Below, in pieces: positions 25,363 to 35,614 of a stretch of DNA of 64,000 nucleotides; positions within the stretch are counted from its first letter, which is position 1; each line of letters starts with the position of its first letter. The notes under the pieces were generated by a model. It did no database searches, was not told the origin of the DNA, and saw nothing but the letters and a program-made list of their open reading frames with translations. The DNA comes from Micromonospora inaquosa. Its GTDB lineage: Bacteria; Actinomycetota; Actinomycetes; Mycobacteriales; Micromonosporaceae. The stretch spans positions 1 to 64,000 of the forward strand of contig NZ_QGSZ01000175.1 of the NCBI RefSeq assembly GCF_003857055.1, given 5' to 3'. Made by a program: the position numbers and the translations under genes.

Positions 25363-26550
25363 ATGACGCAGGTTCAGGCGCCACCCGCCCGAGCGGTCAC
25401 GGGCCCCGTCGACGTTTCGGCCCGGCCGGCGTCCCCGGCCGAGCGGCCCGGCCGTGGACGGGTCGGTCCCGTGCTGGTCGGGCAGCTCGTCTTGCTGGAG
25501 TTGTGCGTGGTCGGCGTCTGGGCCGCCACGGCCGGACCCAGCTGGCTACTCGCCGCAGCGGGGGCGGTGGCGCTGCTGATCGTCCTGGCGGCTTTCGCCC
25601 GACGAGGTGGCCGCTGGTGGTTCGAGGACCTGCTGCTGCGCCGGCGGCTGCGGCGACGCGGCGAGCGGGCGTCAGCCGCGCTGGCCAGCGGCACGGCGAC
25701 GGACCCGCGGTTGGCGGCGCTCGCCCCCGAGCTGAGCGTGATCGAGCTGACCGACCGGGGCACCCGCCTCGGCATCGGGCGCGACGACCAGGGGTGGTTC
25801 GCCGCCGTCGCCCTGCAGTCCGCCGCCGGCGTGGCGGTCGGTTCCGTCGACGCCGCCGCGGTGGACCGTGCGCTGGGGGTGCTCGCGGACTTCAGCGCCC
25901 CGGTCTCCCGGGCGCAGGTCGTCGCGCACACGCTGGTCTGGTACCCGGCGCCCGGTGCTCCGCCGGCGGCACACCGGACCGTCTGGGTGGCGGTGCGGCT
26001 CACCGTCGGGGACGCCCGGGTCGAGGCGGTGAGCCGGGGTGGCGGGCTGACCGGAGTGCACCGGACGGTGGCCGCCGCGATCGGCCGGCTCGGCAAGGCG
26101 CTGACCTCGGCGGGGCTGGCGCATCGCCCGTTGGGCCGCGAGGAACTACGCGCGGCGATCGTCTCGGCCGCCGGTCTGGACCTGGGGCCCGAGGCGCCGA
26201 CGGAGAGCTGGCGGGGACTGGGCGGCGGCGGCTGGACGCACCGCTGCCTCACGCTGCGGGGCCGCTCCGACGCGCCGCTCGGCCCCCTCGTGGACGCCAT
26301 CACCGCCACCTCGGCGCCGTCGCACACCGTGGCCGTGACCGTCTCGACGGACGGTCGGATGGCAGCGCCGCTGCTGCGGGTCGCGGCCATGGACAACCAC
26401 GTCGAGGCGCTGGTCAAGGTGGTGCGCGAGGTCGCGGATCGAGCGGGCGCGGCCACCCGGCCGATGGATGGTCAGCATGCCCCGGGCGTCTACGCCACCG
26501 CCCCGGTCGCTTCGGCGCTGGGTGTCACCACCGGTCCGCGGTCGCGCTGA
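25363..26550 (+). CDS. eccE: Type VII secretion protein EccE
   Basis: 395 residues with two N-terminal membrane segments (LVLLELCVVGVWAATAG and WLLAAAGAVALLIVLAAFA, about 43-83) followed by a basic stretch (RRRLRRRGERASAAL) and a soluble domain, the EccE arrangement. EccE is a peripheral part of the ESX membrane complex. The ATG at 25363 has CAGGAGGGA upstream; a GTG at 25342 is an alternative. It converges on eccD with 22 bp between stops. Confidence 0.9.
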   Translation: MTQVQAPPARAVTGPVDVSARPASPAERPGRGRVGPVLVGQLVLLELCVVGVWAATAGPSWLLAAAGAVALLIVLAAFARRGGRWWFEDLLLRRRLRRRGERASAALASGTATDPRLAALAPELSVIELTDRGTRLGIGRDDQGWFAAVALQSAAGVAVGSVDAAAVDRALGVLADFSAPVSRAQVVAHTLVWYPAPGAPPAAHRTVWVAVRLTVGDARVEAVSRGGGLTGVHRTVAAAIGRLGKALTSAGLAHRPLGREELRAAIVSAAGLDLGPEAPTESWRGLGGGGWTHRCLTLRGRSDAPLGPLVDAITATSAPSHTVAVTVSTDGRMAAPLLRVAAMDNHVEALVKVVREVADRAGAATRPMDGQHAPGVYATAPVASALGVTTGPRSR

Positions 26551-26572
26551 CCGGTGCGGCGGCGCGACCCGG

Positions 26573-27970
26573 TCAGGGTCGGAGGTTGACGATCCAGCCG
26601 TAGAGGCCGCAGACCCAGAAGGCGAGCGGCACCAGCGAGATGATGAGCAGGATCTCGACGATGTCCAGCAGGCGGCCCCAGACCGGCGAGATGCGCTTGC
26701 CGGCGACGGTCAGACCGTAGATCAGACTGATCACGGCGGCCAGCACCAGCCCGCCCAGGATCAGGCCGAGCCGGACCGGCAGCGACCCGCCGGCGAAGGT
26801 GGCCGCGGCGGCCAGCCCCAGACCCACGGAGCCTGCCAGCAGCACCGGGGTGCGCTGGGACCGGCCCAGCAGGGGGCGAGCCCGCAGCAGCGCCAGCAGG
26901 GCCAGCACCAGGCACAGCAACACCGCGGGCAACCGCCCGTCCAGGGCCAGCACGAACTGCGCGCCCAGCACCAGCAGGGCAACCGTCCACAGCAGACCCG
27001 TCAGGAACTCGTCGGCGCGCTCACTCTGCTGGAGCACCTGTCGACCGTCCACCGACTCGCTGTCGGTCTTCAGGTCCTCCGGGCCGGTCGGGATCGACGG
27101 CACCGGCAGCCGGGCCAGCCGGTAGGCCATCATCGGCAGCGCCGGCACCACACCGAACGCGACCGCGGCGACCACCGCGGCGGAGGCCGCCGCGTCGAGG
27201 CCGAGGACCAGGCAGAGCACCGCGCCCAGGCCGGTCGCGGCCGCGACCCCGATCGCGGCGAAGAAGAGGGGGTACCGGTCGCCGACCGCCAGCACGGCCA
27301 CCGCACCGGCAACCACCGTGGCGGTTGCCGCGAGCAGGACGTGCGGACTGGCCAGCTCGGTCAGCGATCGATCGCCGGCGAGCAGCAGCAGGCCGCCGGT
27401 GGCCGCGTGCGTCAGGCCGACCAGGGCCAGCACCGCGCCGGTGCCGCTGTCGCCGGCGGCGCGGGACAGCACCGCGGCGCCCACCAGCAACGCCACCGCA
27501 ACCAGCAGCGCGGCCAGCGCACCGGGCAGGTGCGGCGGGCCGGCGAAGAGGGCGGCCAGCGCGCCGGCGCCGAGCGCCGCCGCCGCGAAGGTCACCGCGA
27601 AGGAGCGGGTCGCGCCGACCTGCCAGGCGCCGGGGCGCTGGTTGGTAGCGGTGGCGACCGCGTCCACCACGTCGTCGAAGACGATCTCCGGCGCGGCGTT
27701 GGACCGGGGGTTGAAGTAGAGCACCTCACCGTCCCGGACGCTGAGCTGCGCCGCGGTACGACCACCGTCCAGCGGCGCACCGCCCAACCGGGACAGTGCC
27801 CAGCCGCCGTGCCGCGCACCCTCGTCGGCCATGTCCTCGCCGGCGTAGCGCAGCAGGGTGGGGAGCAGGTCAGCCATCGGCACGTCCGACGGCAGCGCCA
27901 GATCCATCCGGGTACGCGGAGCCACGATCGTGATTCGGCTCAGACCACCGGTCGCCGTCTTCGTCGCCAC
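26573..27970 (-). CDS. eccD: Type VII secretion integral membrane protein EccD
   Basis: 465 residues. The first about 95 form the ubiquitin-like cytoplasmic domain ([21 protein letters not shown], then [14 protein letters not shown]). About eleven hydrophobic helices follow from residue 120 on. EccD lines the ESX membrane vestibule. The GTG at 27970 follows CCAGGAGG; the longer frame to 28036 is not family-like. It diverges from eccC across 166 bp. Confidence 0.94.
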   Translation of the reverse strand: MATKTATGGLSRITIVAPRTRMDLALPSDVPMADLLPTLLRYAGEDMADEGARHGGWALSRLGGAPLDGGRTAAQLSVRDGEVLYFNPRSNAAPEIVFDDVVDAVATATNQRPGAWQVGATRSFAVTFAAAALGAGALAALFAGPPHLPGALAALLVAVALLVGAAVLSRAAGDSGTGAVLALVGLTHAATGGLLLLAGDRSLTELASPHVLLAATATVVAGAVAVLAVGDRYPLFFAAIGVAAATGLGAVLCLVLGLDAAASAAVVAAVAFGVVPALPMMAYRLARLPVPSIPTGPEDLKTDSESVDGRQVLQQSERADEFLTGLLWTVALLVLGAQFVLALDGRLPAVLLCLVLALLALLRARPLLGRSQRTPVLLAGSVGLGLAAAATFAGGSLPVRLGLILGGLVLAAVISLIYGLTVAGKRISPVWGRLLDIVEILLIISLVPLAFWVCGLYGWIVNLRP

Positions 27971-28136
27971 AGTGGCCTCCTGGTGTGCGTCCGCGCTCGG
28001 CTGGCTGTGCTGCTGCGGTCCGGGTCCACCGCGCACACGGCAGATTACCTACGATGACTGGCACGTACGATGCCCACCCGCGGGCGGTGTTCCGCGGCGG
28101 CACGTCATCAGGGCCGCTTCTGGGGAGGAGACAGCC

Positions 28137-31100
28137 GTGAGCACTGTGGTGTTCCGCCGGCTCCCGCGTCAGCCGGGGCCGGCCTTACCACGCGGCGAGG
28201 TGCTGCTGGAATCGCCGCCCGAGCTGCCCGAGCCGACGCCCCGCGGGATGGGGCAACTGCTCATGATCCTGCCGATGTTCTGCGGGGTCGGTGCCATGGC
28301 GTTCCTCTACGCCGGCAAGGGCGGCGGCATGATGACGTACGTCGCCGGTGGTCTGTTCGGTGTCTCGATGCTCGGCATGGCGATCGGCTCGCTGGCGAAC
28401 AGTGGTGGCAAGGACAAGGCCGAGCTGAACGCCGATCGCCGCGACTACATGCGCTACCTGGCTCAGATGCGCAAGCGCACCCGGCGCGCCGCCGAGCAGC
28501 AGCGGGCGGCGATGGCCTGGCGGCACCCGGAGCCCGACGCGCTCTGGTCGATCGCCGCGTCCCGGCGACTCTGGGAGCGGCGGATCACCGAGGACGACTT
28601 CGGCGAGACCCGGATCGCCCTCGGCCCGCAGCGGCTCGCCGTGGAGATCGTTCCGCCGGAGACGAAGCCGGTGGAGGACCTGGAGCCGATGAGCGCCATC
28701 GCGCTACGCCGGTTCGTCCGTGCCCACTCCACGGTGCCTGATCTGCCGACGGCGCTGTCGGTGCGGGCGTTCAGTCGGGTGGTGCTGCGCGGCGAGCGCG
28801 AGCCCGTGCTCGACCTGACCCGGGCGGCGCTGGGGCAACTGGCCACCTTCCACGCACCGGACGACCTGGTGATCGCGGTGGTCGCCGCACCCGACCGGCA
28901 ACCGGCCTGGGGCTGGGTCAAGTGGCTGCCGCACGCCCACCACAGCGGTCGTACGGACGCGGCCGGCGCGCGCCGGCTGGTCTTCGCCAGCCTGGCCGAG
29001 GCCGAGGCGGCGCTCGCCGCCGAGCTGACCGGGCGGCCCCGGTTCGCGCCGGAGGCCAAGCCGCTGACCACCGCCGGGCACCTGGTCGTGGTGATCGACG
29101 GCGGGGAGATCTCACCGACCTGCCAGCTGGTGGGCCCGGGGTTGCTCGGCACCACCGTGATCGACCTCTCCGGGACGGTGCCGCGCGACGCCGGCCGCTG
29201 GCTGCTCTGCCTCGACGTGGGCGACGGAAGCTCACTCGATCTGGTCCGGGGCAGCTCGTCGTCGACGTTGGGTCGGCCCGACCGGCTCAACGCCGAGGCC
29301 GCCGAGGGGCTGGCCCGACAGATCGCCCCCTTCCGGCTCTCCCAGCAGCAGACCGGCGGCGACGAGCCGTTGGCCCGCAGCACCGAGCTGCCGGACCTGC
29401 TCGGCGTCGGCGACGCGGCGGCGGTGGACGTTCAGAACACCTGGCGTCCGCGTGGTCACCGCGATCGGCTGCGCATCCCACTCGGTGTCGGCCCGGACGG
29501 CAACGTGGTCGAGCTCGACTTCAAGGAGTCGGCGCACGAGGGCATGGGCCCGCACGGTCTGGTGATCGGCGCGACCGGGTCCGGCAAGAGCGAGCTGCTG
29601 CGTACGGTGGTGGCCGCGTTGGCGGTGACCCACTCGTCGGAGGAGCTGAACTTCGTCCTGGTGGACTTCAAGGGCGGCGCGACCTTCGCCTCGCTGGAGG
29701 CGCTGCCGCACACCAGCGCGGTGATCACCAACCTGGCCGACGAGTTGCCGCTGGTCGACCGGATGCGCGACGCGCTCGCCGGCGAGATGGTGCGCCGGCA
29801 GGAGCTGCTGAGGGCGGCCGGCAACTACGTCTCCCGTTTCGAGTACGAGAAGGCGCGTTCGGCCGGTGAGCCGCTCGCTCCGATGCCCAGTCTGCTGATC
29901 ATCTGCGACGAGTTCAGCGAGTTGCTCGCCGCCAAGCCGGACTTCATCGACCTGTTCGTGATGATCGGCCGGTTGGGTCGGTCCCTCGGTGTGCACCTGC
30001 TGCTGGCCAGCCAGCGCCTCGAGGAGGGCAAGCTGCGGGGCCTCGACACGCACCTGTCGTACCGGATCGGTCTGCGCACGTTCTCCGCGGTGGAGAGCCG
30101 GATCGTGCTCGGTGTACCGGACGCGTACGAGCTGCCGAACGCGCCGGGCCACGGCTATCTGAAGACGGACACCAGCACCATGCTGCGGTTCCGGGCCGCG
30201 TACGTGTCGGGGGCGTACCGGGCGCCGGGGCAGCAGGCCTCCGCCTCGCAGGCGTTGGTGCAGCGGCGGATCGTGCCGTACGGCCTCGACTTCGTTCCGG
30301 TGCAGGTCCCGCAGGTGCCGGTGGACACCGCCCCGGAGCCGGAGCAGCCGGCCGATGGTAAGGCCGTGGCGATGCTCGACGTGCTGATCGACCAGCTCAA
30401 GGGCCGGGGCCGTCCGGCCCACCAGGTGTGGCTGCCGCCGCTGGCCGACCCGCCGGGCCTGGGTGAGCTGCTCGGCCCGCTGGCTGTCGACCCGACCTAC
30501 GGGCTGTGCACCGCGTCCTGGCCTGGGCGCGGGCAGCTGACCGTGCCGGTCGGCGTCGTGGACCGCCCCTACGAGCAGCGCCGGGACCCGATGATGGTCG
30601 AGCTGGCCGGGGCCGGCGGCAACGTGGTCATCGTCGGTCGGTCGCTGAGTGGCAAGAGCACGATGCTGCGGACGCTGCTCGCCTCGCTGGCGCTCACGCA
30701 CACGCCACGGGAGGTGCAGTTCTTCTGCCTGGACTTCGGCGGCGGCGCGCTGCGCAGCATGGAGCGGTTGCCGCACCTGGCCGGGGTGGCTGGCCGGCGC
30801 GACGTCGAGGCGGTCCGCCGGACGGTGGCTGAGGTGGTCGCCGTGCTGGACGACCGGGAGAGTCGGTTCGCCCAGCACGGCATCGACTCGGTGGCGAGCT
30901 ACCGCCGTCGCCGGGCCGCCGGTGAGTTCGCGGACGACCCGTTCGGCGACGTGTTCCTGGTGGTGGACGGGTGGAACACGCTGCGCCAGGAGTACGAGGA
31001 GTTGGAGCAGACCATCACCACGTTGGCCAACCGGGGCCTCGGCTTCGGTGTGCACGTGGTGCTCACCGCCGTGCGGTGGGCGGAGATCCGGATCAACATG

Positions 31101-32102
31101 CGGGATCTGCTCGGCACCAAGTTGGAGCTGCGTCTCGGTGACGCCTCGGAGTCCGAGATCGACCGCCGCGCCGCGAACAACGTGCCGGAGAAGTCACCCG
31201 GTCGGGGCCTGACCCGGGACAAGCTTCACTTCCTCACCGCGATCTCCCGGATCGACGGTCGGCGGGACATTGACGATCTGAGCGAGGCCTCGCTGTCCCT
31301 GGCCGGGCACGTGGCGGCGAACTGGCCGGGTCGCCCGGCGCCGAAGGTACGGCTGTTGCCCCGTCGCCTGCCGGTGGCGGAGCTGGCCCGGATCATCGAC
31401 CGGTCGGCACCCGGGCTCCCGGTCGGTGTCAACGAGTCGGCACTCGCGCCGGTCTACCTGGACCTGGCCAACGAGCCGCATCTGACGGTCTTCGGCGATG
31501 CGGAGTGCGGCAAGACCAACCTGCTGCGCCTGATCGCCAGGGGGATCACCGAGCGGTACACCCCGGCGCAGGCCCGGCTGGTGATCGCCGACTACCGGCG
31601 TGGCCTGCTGGGGGCGGTGGAGGGTGACCACCTGCTCGACTACGCCCCGTCGAACCAGGCGTTCGCCCAGGGGCTCGGGTCGATCCGCAGCGCCCTCTCG
31701 AACCGATTGCCGGGCCCGGATGTGACCACCGCCCAACTGCGCGACCGGAGCTGGTGGAAGGGCCCGGACCTGTACATCCTGGTGGACGACTACGACCTGG
31801 TGGCCTCTGGTGGTAGCAACCCGCTCAGCGCCCTGCTGGAGCTGTTGCCGCAGGCCCGTGACATCGGTCTGCACCTGATCGTCACGCGTCGGGTCGGTGG
31901 TGTGTCCAGGGCACTCTACGAGCCGGTGCTGCAACGGCTGCGTGAGCTGGACTCGCCGGGCCTGCTGATGTCCGGCAACCGGGAGGAGGGCGCGGTCTTC
32001 GGCACGTTGCGACCGAGCCCGCAACCGCCCGGCCGGGGCACCCTGGTGCGTCGTCGCGATGGCCAGCAGCTGATTCAGACTGCCTGGTCTGAGCCGGTCT
32101 GA
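28137..32102 (+). CDS. eccC: Type VII secretion FtsK/SpoIIIE ATPase EccC (fused EccCa-EccCb)
   Basis: 1321 residues, the motor and substrate receptor of the ESX system. Two membrane helices (about residues 40-85) are followed by three FtsK/SpoIIIE ATPase domains with intact Walker A motifs: GATGSGKS (from about 478), GRSLSGKS (from about 834) and GDAECGKT (from about 1120). Walker B-like [12 protein letters not shown] and VFLVVDGW are visible in the first and second. The fused form, rather than split EccCa/EccCb, is usual outside mycobacterial ESX-1. The GTG at 28137 has GGGGAGGAG upstream. The WXG100 pair follows on the same strand after a hairpin. Confidence 0.97.
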   Translation: MSTVVFRRLPRQPGPALPRGEVLLESPPELPEPTPRGMGQLLMILPMFCGVGAMAFLYAGKGGGMMTYVAGGLFGVSMLGMAIGSLANSGGKDKAELNADRRDYMRYLAQMRKRTRRAAEQQRAAMAWRHPEPDALWSIAASRRLWERRITEDDFGETRIALGPQRLAVEIVPPETKPVEDLEPMSAIALRRFVRAHSTVPDLPTALSVRAFSRVVLRGEREPVLDLTRAALGQLATFHAPDDLVIAVVAAPDRQPAWGWVKWLPHAHHSGRTDAAGARRLVFASLAEAEAALAAELTGRPRFAPEAKPLTTAGHLVVVIDGGEISPTCQLVGPGLLGTTVIDLSGTVPRDAGRWLLCLDVGDGSSLDLVRGSSSSTLGRPDRLNAEAAEGLARQIAPFRLSQQQTGGDEPLARSTELPDLLGVGDAAAVDVQNTWRPRGHRDRLRIPLGVGPDGNVVELDFKESAHEGMGPHGLVIGATGSGKSELLRTVVAALAVTHSSEELNFVLVDFKGGATFASLEALPHTSAVITNLADELPLVDRMRDALAGEMVRRQELLRAAGNYVSRFEYEKARSAGEPLAPMPSLLIICDEFSELLAAKPDFIDLFVMIGRLGRSLGVHLLLASQRLEEGKLRGLDTHLSYRIGLRTFSAVESRIVLGVPDAYELPNAPGHGYLKTDTSTMLRFRAAYVSGAYRAPGQQASASQALVQRRIVPYGLDFVPVQVPQVPVDTAPEPEQPADGKAVAMLDVLIDQLKGRGRPAHQVWLPPLADPPGLGELLGPLAVDPTYGLCTASWPGRGQLTVPVGVVDRPYEQRRDPMMVELAGAGGNVVIVGRSLSGKSTMLRTLLASLALTHTPREVQFFCLDFGGGALRSMERLPHLAGVAGRRDVEAVRRTVAEVVAVLDDRESRFAQHGIDSVASYRRRRAAGEFADDPFGDVFLVVDGWNTLRQEYEELEQTITTLANRGLGFGVHVVLTAVRWAEIRINMRDLLGTKLELRLGDASESEIDRRAANNVPEKSPGRGLTRDKLHFLTAISRIDGRRDIDDLSEASLSLAGHVAANWPGRPAPKVRLLPRRLPVAELARIIDRSAPGLPVGVNESALAPVYLDLANEPHLTVFGDAECGKTNLLRLIARGITERYTPAQARLVIADYRRGLLGAVEGDHLLDYAPSNQAFAQGLGSIRSALSNRLPGPDVTTAQLRDRSWWKGPDLYILVDDYDLVASGGSNPLSALLELLPQARDIGLHLIVTRRVGGVSRALYEPVLQRLRELDSPGLLMSGNREEGAVFGTLRPSPQPPGRGTLVRRRDGQQLIQTAWSEPV

Positions 32103-32111
32103 GCGCTGTCG

Positions 32112-32171
32112 GCCGTTCGGTGGGTGGTGGTGGGCCGTCCCGGCCCGATTCACCATCATCCATCGAACGGC
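32112..32171 (+). terminator. Long G-U-tolerant hairpin between eccC and the esx genes
   Basis: The arm at 32112-32137 (GCCGTTCGGTGGGTGGTGGT...) pairs with 32144-32171 almost throughout if G-U pairs are allowed. Most mismatches are G opposite T on one strand only, so the structure is strong as RNA in the plus direction. It starts 10 bp after the eccC stop. It may terminate or partly attenuate transcription before the highly expressed esx pair. Confidence 0.5.
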
Positions 32172-32307
32172 GCCGGCCAGGGCTGCGAGGGCTGGACAGG
32201 TTCCGCTACGGTCTTCACAGGAGTGTCCGTCGGTGGGGTGTTGCTGCCTTGCCGCGGGGGAGGGGTGCGGCAAAGCCGCCACCACAACAGACGGAAGGGT
32301 GTGAAGC

Positions 32308-32616
32308 ATGGCGTTCGAGGTCGAAGCTGCGACTCTGCATACCGCCGCGAGTGACGTGCGGTCCACGCGCAGCGAGGTCGACGGTGAGCTGAAGAAGCTG
32401 TGGAACGTGGTCGACGACCTGGCCATCGCGTGGAAGGGTCAGGCGTCCACGGGCTTTCAGTCGCTGATGACGCGCTGGAACGAGGACACCGTCAAACTGC
32501 TGACGGCGATGGACAGCATCGCTGACCTGCTCGACAAGTCGGGTACGACGCACCAGGTCAACGACGAAGAGCAGCAGCAGATGCTGGACAAGTTCCACTC
32601 TGCTCTCAACCCGTGA
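32308..32616 (+). CDS. WXG100 family ESX protein (EsxB/CFP-10-like)
   Basis: 102 residues, helix-turn-helix hairpin with the WxG motif AWKGQAS (W42-K-G44). It should pair with the 92-residue protein encoded 25 bp downstream and be secreted by the EccC machine. No YxxxD/E signal is visible in its C-terminus (ending DKFHSALNP), so the partner probably carries the signal, an assignment opposite to the mycobacterial CFP-10 case. ATG at 32308 after GGAAGG. Confidence 0.93.
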   Translation: MAFEVEAATLHTAASDVRSTRSEVDGELKKLWNVVDDLAIAWKGQASTGFQSLMTRWNEDTVKLLTAMDSIADLLDKSGTTHQVNDEEQQQMLDKFHSALNP

Positions 32617-32641
32617 TCCGTAGCCGGCAGAGGAGGAAATC

Positions 32642-32920
32642 GTGACGATCAAAGTTGACTATGCGGTCCTCGAGAGCAGCAACCAGCAGATGCAGGCCAT
32701 CTCGAAGACCCTCGAGGAAAAGCTTGACACGCTGCGGTCGATGCTGACCAAGCTGCACTGGGACGGCGAGGACCGGGTTGCCTACGAGCAGCACCAGGCG
32801 AAGTGGGACGCGGCGGTCCGGGACATCAACCGGATCCTGAACGAGATCGGCGGTGCCGTGGGCATCGCTCGCGAAAACTACCTCACCACGGAGATGAGCA
32901 ACTCCAAGGTGTGGAGCTGA
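32642..32920 (+). CDS. WXG100 family ESX protein with C-terminal YxxxE signal
   Basis: 92 residues; the turn is LHWDGEDR (W40-D-G42), a WxG100 motif. Near the end ENYLTTEMSN contains YLTTE (Y80-E84), the YxxxD/E secretion signal. It should form the heterodimer with the upstream WXG100 protein. GTG... the ATG-equivalent start at 32642 is a GTG with GAGGAAAT upstream. Last gene of the plus-strand ESX arm, followed by a terminator hairpin. Confidence 0.93.
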   Translation: MTIKVDYAVLESSNQQMQAISKTLEEKLDTLRSMLTKLHWDGEDRVAYEQHQAKWDAAVRDINRILNEIGGAVGIARENYLTTEMSNSKVWS

Positions 32921-32934
32921 GGCATTCGCACGAG

Positions 32935-32967
32935 CGGCTCCGGTCCGGTTCATCCGGCCCGGAGCCG
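32935..32967. terminator. Terminator between esx genes and mycosin gene
   Basis: CGGCTCCGGTCCGG and CCGGCCCGGAGCCG form a 14-bp stem (one mismatch) with loop TTCAT, 15 bp after the esx stop. The converging mycosin gene ends at 33012, so it can act both ways. Confidence 0.75.
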
Positions 32968-33011
32968 CTTTGCGTTGGCGTTGGCGCCGGAACCGCGTTG
33001 CGGTGCGCCGC

Positions 33012-34223
33012 TCAGCCAGCGGTTGGCGCGTCTCCGCGTCGGCCGGGGCGCCAGTCGCGTCGACGGCCCAGGGCCATGATCGGTCGTGCGACCAGCAGCA
33101 GCCCGGCGAGCAGAGCGCCGATGACCGCCGCCCAGATCGCGACGGGGCGCTGCCAGCTCAGCGGGTCGTCGCGCACGGCGGGTGCCGGGATCGCGCTGGC
33201 GGGCGGGTTCGGCCGGGTGCCGAGCAGGCTCGACACCGCCCGGTACGGGTTGACCATCCCGTAGCCGATGTCGGCGTTGTGACCCTCGGGTGGGTTGTCG
33301 GCGGTGCGTTGCAGCCGGTCGGCGACCTGCTGCGGGCTGAGATTCGGGTAGGCGGCCCGGACCAGCGCGGCCGCTCCCGAGACGTACGCCGCCGCGTAGC
33401 TGGTGCCGCCCTCCGGCACAGTGCGGTAGCCGGTGTTTCCGGGTGCCGGCCCGACGATGTTCATCCCCGGCGCGGCGATGTCGACGTAGTCGCCGCTGAT
33501 CGAGGTGCCGACGTGGCTTCCCTGCTCGTCCACCCCGCCGACCGCGATCACCCCGGGGTACGCGGCCGGGTAACCCGGCAGATTCTGGGAATCTTCCGAA
33601 CGGTTGCCCGCGGCGGCGACCAGCACCACCCCTTTGTCCAGCGCGCGCTCGACGGCGGCCGTCAGTTCGGGGCGGGGAATCGTCGTCAGGGACAGGTTGA
33701 TCACGTCGGCGCCCTGCGCGACCGCCCAGTCGATGGCCGCCGCGATCTGCGCGGGGAGCTGCGGGTTGTTGACCGCTCCGAGCTGCGGCAGAACCCGGAT
33801 CGGCAGGATGCGGGCGGCCGGGGCGATGCCGGTGAACGGGACGGCCGCGGCCTCCCGGCCCGCGATGATGCCGGCGATCAGTGTGCCGTGCCCGGCCTCG
33901 TCGCACTGGCCCTGCCTGGCCGGCAGGCCGTTGAAGTCGCGACCCTCGAGCACCTGCCCCTTGAGGAGCGGGTGGGCGGCGGAGACTCCGGAGTCGATCA
34001 CGGCCACCGTGACCCCGGCGCCCCGGGACAGTGGCCACGCCGAGGACGGCTCAAGCCGGCGTAGCGCCCACGGCATCTGGGTCAGGCTGTCGGAGCCGGT
34101 GGGGCCGCAGAGGGGCGGTGCCGCGGTCGCGGGGGAGGGTGCCACCAGGCCGGCGCCGAGCAGGGCCGCCAGCGCTCCACTGAGGACGCCGCGAAGGGCA
34201 CGTCGGGACGGGGTCGCGCTCAT
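33012..34223 (-). CDS. mycP: Mycosin, type VII secretion-associated subtilisin-like protease
   Basis: 403 residues: signal peptide (GVLSGALAALLGAGLVAPSPATAA), subtilase domain with catalytic Asp77 (VAVIDSGV), His112 (GHGTLIAGI) and Ser275 (GGTSYAAAYVSG), and a C-terminal membrane helix (VAIWAAVIGALLAGLLLVA, about 365-385). This is the exact MycP layout; it anchors at the outer face and stabilises the ESX complex. The ATG at 34223 precedes the signal sequence but lacks a strong ribosome site; a GTG at 34247 is an alternative. Confidence 0.95.
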   Translation of the reverse strand: MSATPSRRALRGVLSGALAALLGAGLVAPSPATAAPPLCGPTGSDSLTQMPWALRRLEPSSAWPLSRGAGVTVAVIDSGVSAAHPLLKGQVLEGRDFNGLPARQGQCDEAGHGTLIAGIIAGREAAAVPFTGIAPAARILPIRVLPQLGAVNNPQLPAQIAAAIDWAVAQGADVINLSLTTIPRPELTAAVERALDKGVVLVAAAGNRSEDSQNLPGYPAAYPGVIAVGGVDEQGSHVGTSISGDYVDIAAPGMNIVGPAPGNTGYRTVPEGGTSYAAAYVSGAAALVRAAYPNLSPQQVADRLQRTADNPPEGHNADIGYGMVNPYRAVSSLLGTRPNPPASAIPAPAVRDDPLSWQRPVAIWAAVIGALLAGLLLVARPIMALGRRRDWRPGRRGDAPTAG

Positions 34224-34294
34224 CGGCGGGCATTCGCGCACCCGCAAAGGTTACCGCCGGGGCCGTCGGGCAGCGGCCCCCCCCGGTGACGTGG

Positions 34295-34630
34295 TCAGGG
34301 CCGGGGGTCCGCTTTCGCGGTCGCGGTGTCGGCGAACAGCGCGAGGAGGTCGCCGACCTGCCGGTCGGCCTCGGCCGGGTGCCGGAACCGGCCGGCCGGG
34401 TTGAGGGTGTACTCGTTGCGTCGTCCGACTCGGGTGCGGTGCAGGTAACCGCCCGCCTCCAGGTCGGCGACGATCGCCTGCGCGGCTCGTTCGGTGACGC
34501 CGACCTCGGCCGCGACGTCGCGTAGCCGGGCGGTCGGATTGCGGGCGATGGCCAGCAGGACGTGCCCGTGATTGGTGAGGAACGTCCAGTTCCGCCCGCC
34601 GTCGGTGTCGCCCGTCACCGTGCTCGTCAT
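34295..34630 (-). CDS. MarR-like winged-helix transcriptional regulator
   Basis: 111 residues. A winged helix spans about 15-85: NHGHVLLAIARNPTARLRDVA, recognition-helix region VTERAAQAIVADLEAGGYL and wing RTRVGRRNEYTLNP. Diverges from the carbonic anhydrase gene, which it may control together with itself. No cysteine cluster for metal or redox sensing is visible. ATG at 34630. Confidence 0.85.
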   Translation of the reverse strand: MTSTVTGDTDGGRNWTFLTNHGHVLLAIARNPTARLRDVAAEVGVTERAAQAIVADLEAGGYLHRTRVGRRNEYTLNPAGRFRHPAEADRQVGDLLALFADTATAKADPRP

Positions 34631-34723
34631 CGTGTGGCCGCCCTTCTGGATGTCCGCCTGCCCTCGCGAGAGTCTTGCCCGTCCCGCCCAGGGAGGGTTG
34701 CCCAGGGTGCGGCCGGGGTCAAC

Positions 34724-34769
34724 GTATGAAATCTAAATCACGCATACCTTGACGCATCTTACGGTGCGT
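34724..34769. promoter_or_regulatory. AT-rich divergent control region with two inverted repeats
   Basis: Between the MarR-like gene and carbonic anhydrase: GTATG (34724-34728) with CATAC (34743-34747), and ACGCA (34752-34756) with TGCGT (34765-34769). This is the only AT-rich stretch in the 226-bp gap and may hold the regulator's operator and the promoter. Tentative. Confidence 0.3.
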
Positions 34770-34856
34770 GTGACGGTGGAGCGCGAGTGAGCGCCCGCCT
34801 ACCGGCCGGCGGAAAGTCGGTTTGACCAGGTGAGATGCGTCGAGACGAGGTGCGGG

Positions 34857-35558
34857 ATGAGTCATATCGGGAGCGCCGGTGGTCAGCCGGGTTCGCAGCG
34901 GGCCACCGACCGAGCGTCCACGCCCAGCGAGCCGGCTCTGGCGTACGCCGAGCTGGTCGCCGGCAATCGACGCTTCGTCGGTGGCGCGCCACGCCACCCC
35001 AACCAGGATGCCGGGCACCGGGCCGTCGTGGCCGACGGGCAACACCCGTTCGCGGTGATCGTCGGCTGCTCCGATTCCCGGCTGGCCGCGGAGATCATCT
35101 TCGACCGGGGGTTGGGTGACCTGTTCGTGGTTCGCACGGCCGGGCACACCGCCGGCCCCGAGGTGCTTGGCAGCGTCGAGTACGCGGTGACCGTGCTCGG
35201 CACTCCGCTGGTGGTGGTGCTCGGTCACGACTTGTGTGGCGCGGTGCAGGCCGCCCGAGAGTCCGTCGCGACCGGTACCGCACCGAGTGGCCATCTGCGC
35301 GCGGTGGTCGACGCCGTGCTGCCCAGCCTGCGCCGCGCCGAGGCCGAGGGCGTGGACGACATCGACGGCATCGTCGACATCCACATCGCACAGACCGTGG
35401 AGACGTTGCTCGCGCAGTCCCCGGTGCTGGCCGACGAGGTGGCGCGGGGGCGGTGCGCGGTGGTGGGAATGTCCTACCGGCTGGCCGCCGGGGCGGTGCA
35501 CCCGGTGGCCGCCGTGCCGGCAGGCTTCGCGACACTGGACACCCCGGCCACCGTCTGA
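34857..35558 (+). CDS. Beta-class carbonic anhydrase
   Basis: 233 residues. Interconverts CO2 and bicarbonate in the cytosol with a zinc ion. Zinc ligands and the catalytic dyad are all present: C71-x-D73-x-R75 (GCSDSR), H124 and C127 (GHDLCG). The N-terminal 25 residues are poorly conserved. ATG at 34857 with GACGAGG upstream. A strong bidirectional terminator follows the stop. Confidence 0.95.
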   Translation: MSHIGSAGGQPGSQRATDRASTPSEPALAYAELVAGNRRFVGGAPRHPNQDAGHRAVVADGQHPFAVIVGCSDSRLAAEIIFDRGLGDLFVVRTAGHTAGPEVLGSVEYAVTVLGTPLVVVLGHDLCGAVQAARESVATGTAPSGHLRAVVDAVLPSLRRAEAEGVDDIDGIVDIHIAQTVETLLAQSPVLADEVARGRCAVVGMSYRLAAGAVHPVAAVPAGFATLDTPATV

Positions 35559-35564
35559 CGTGAC

Positions 35565-35597
35565 GAGGGCCGCTCCGCGTCACGCGGAACGGCCCTC
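35565..35597. terminator. Bidirectional terminator
   Basis: GAGGGCCGCTCCGCG faces CGCGGAACGGCCCTC with one internal mismatch. It lies 6 bp after the carbonic anhydrase stop and 17 bp before the end of the converging gene at 35615. Confidence 0.8.
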
Positions 35598-35614
35598 GAC
35601 CGGGATCGTGCGGG

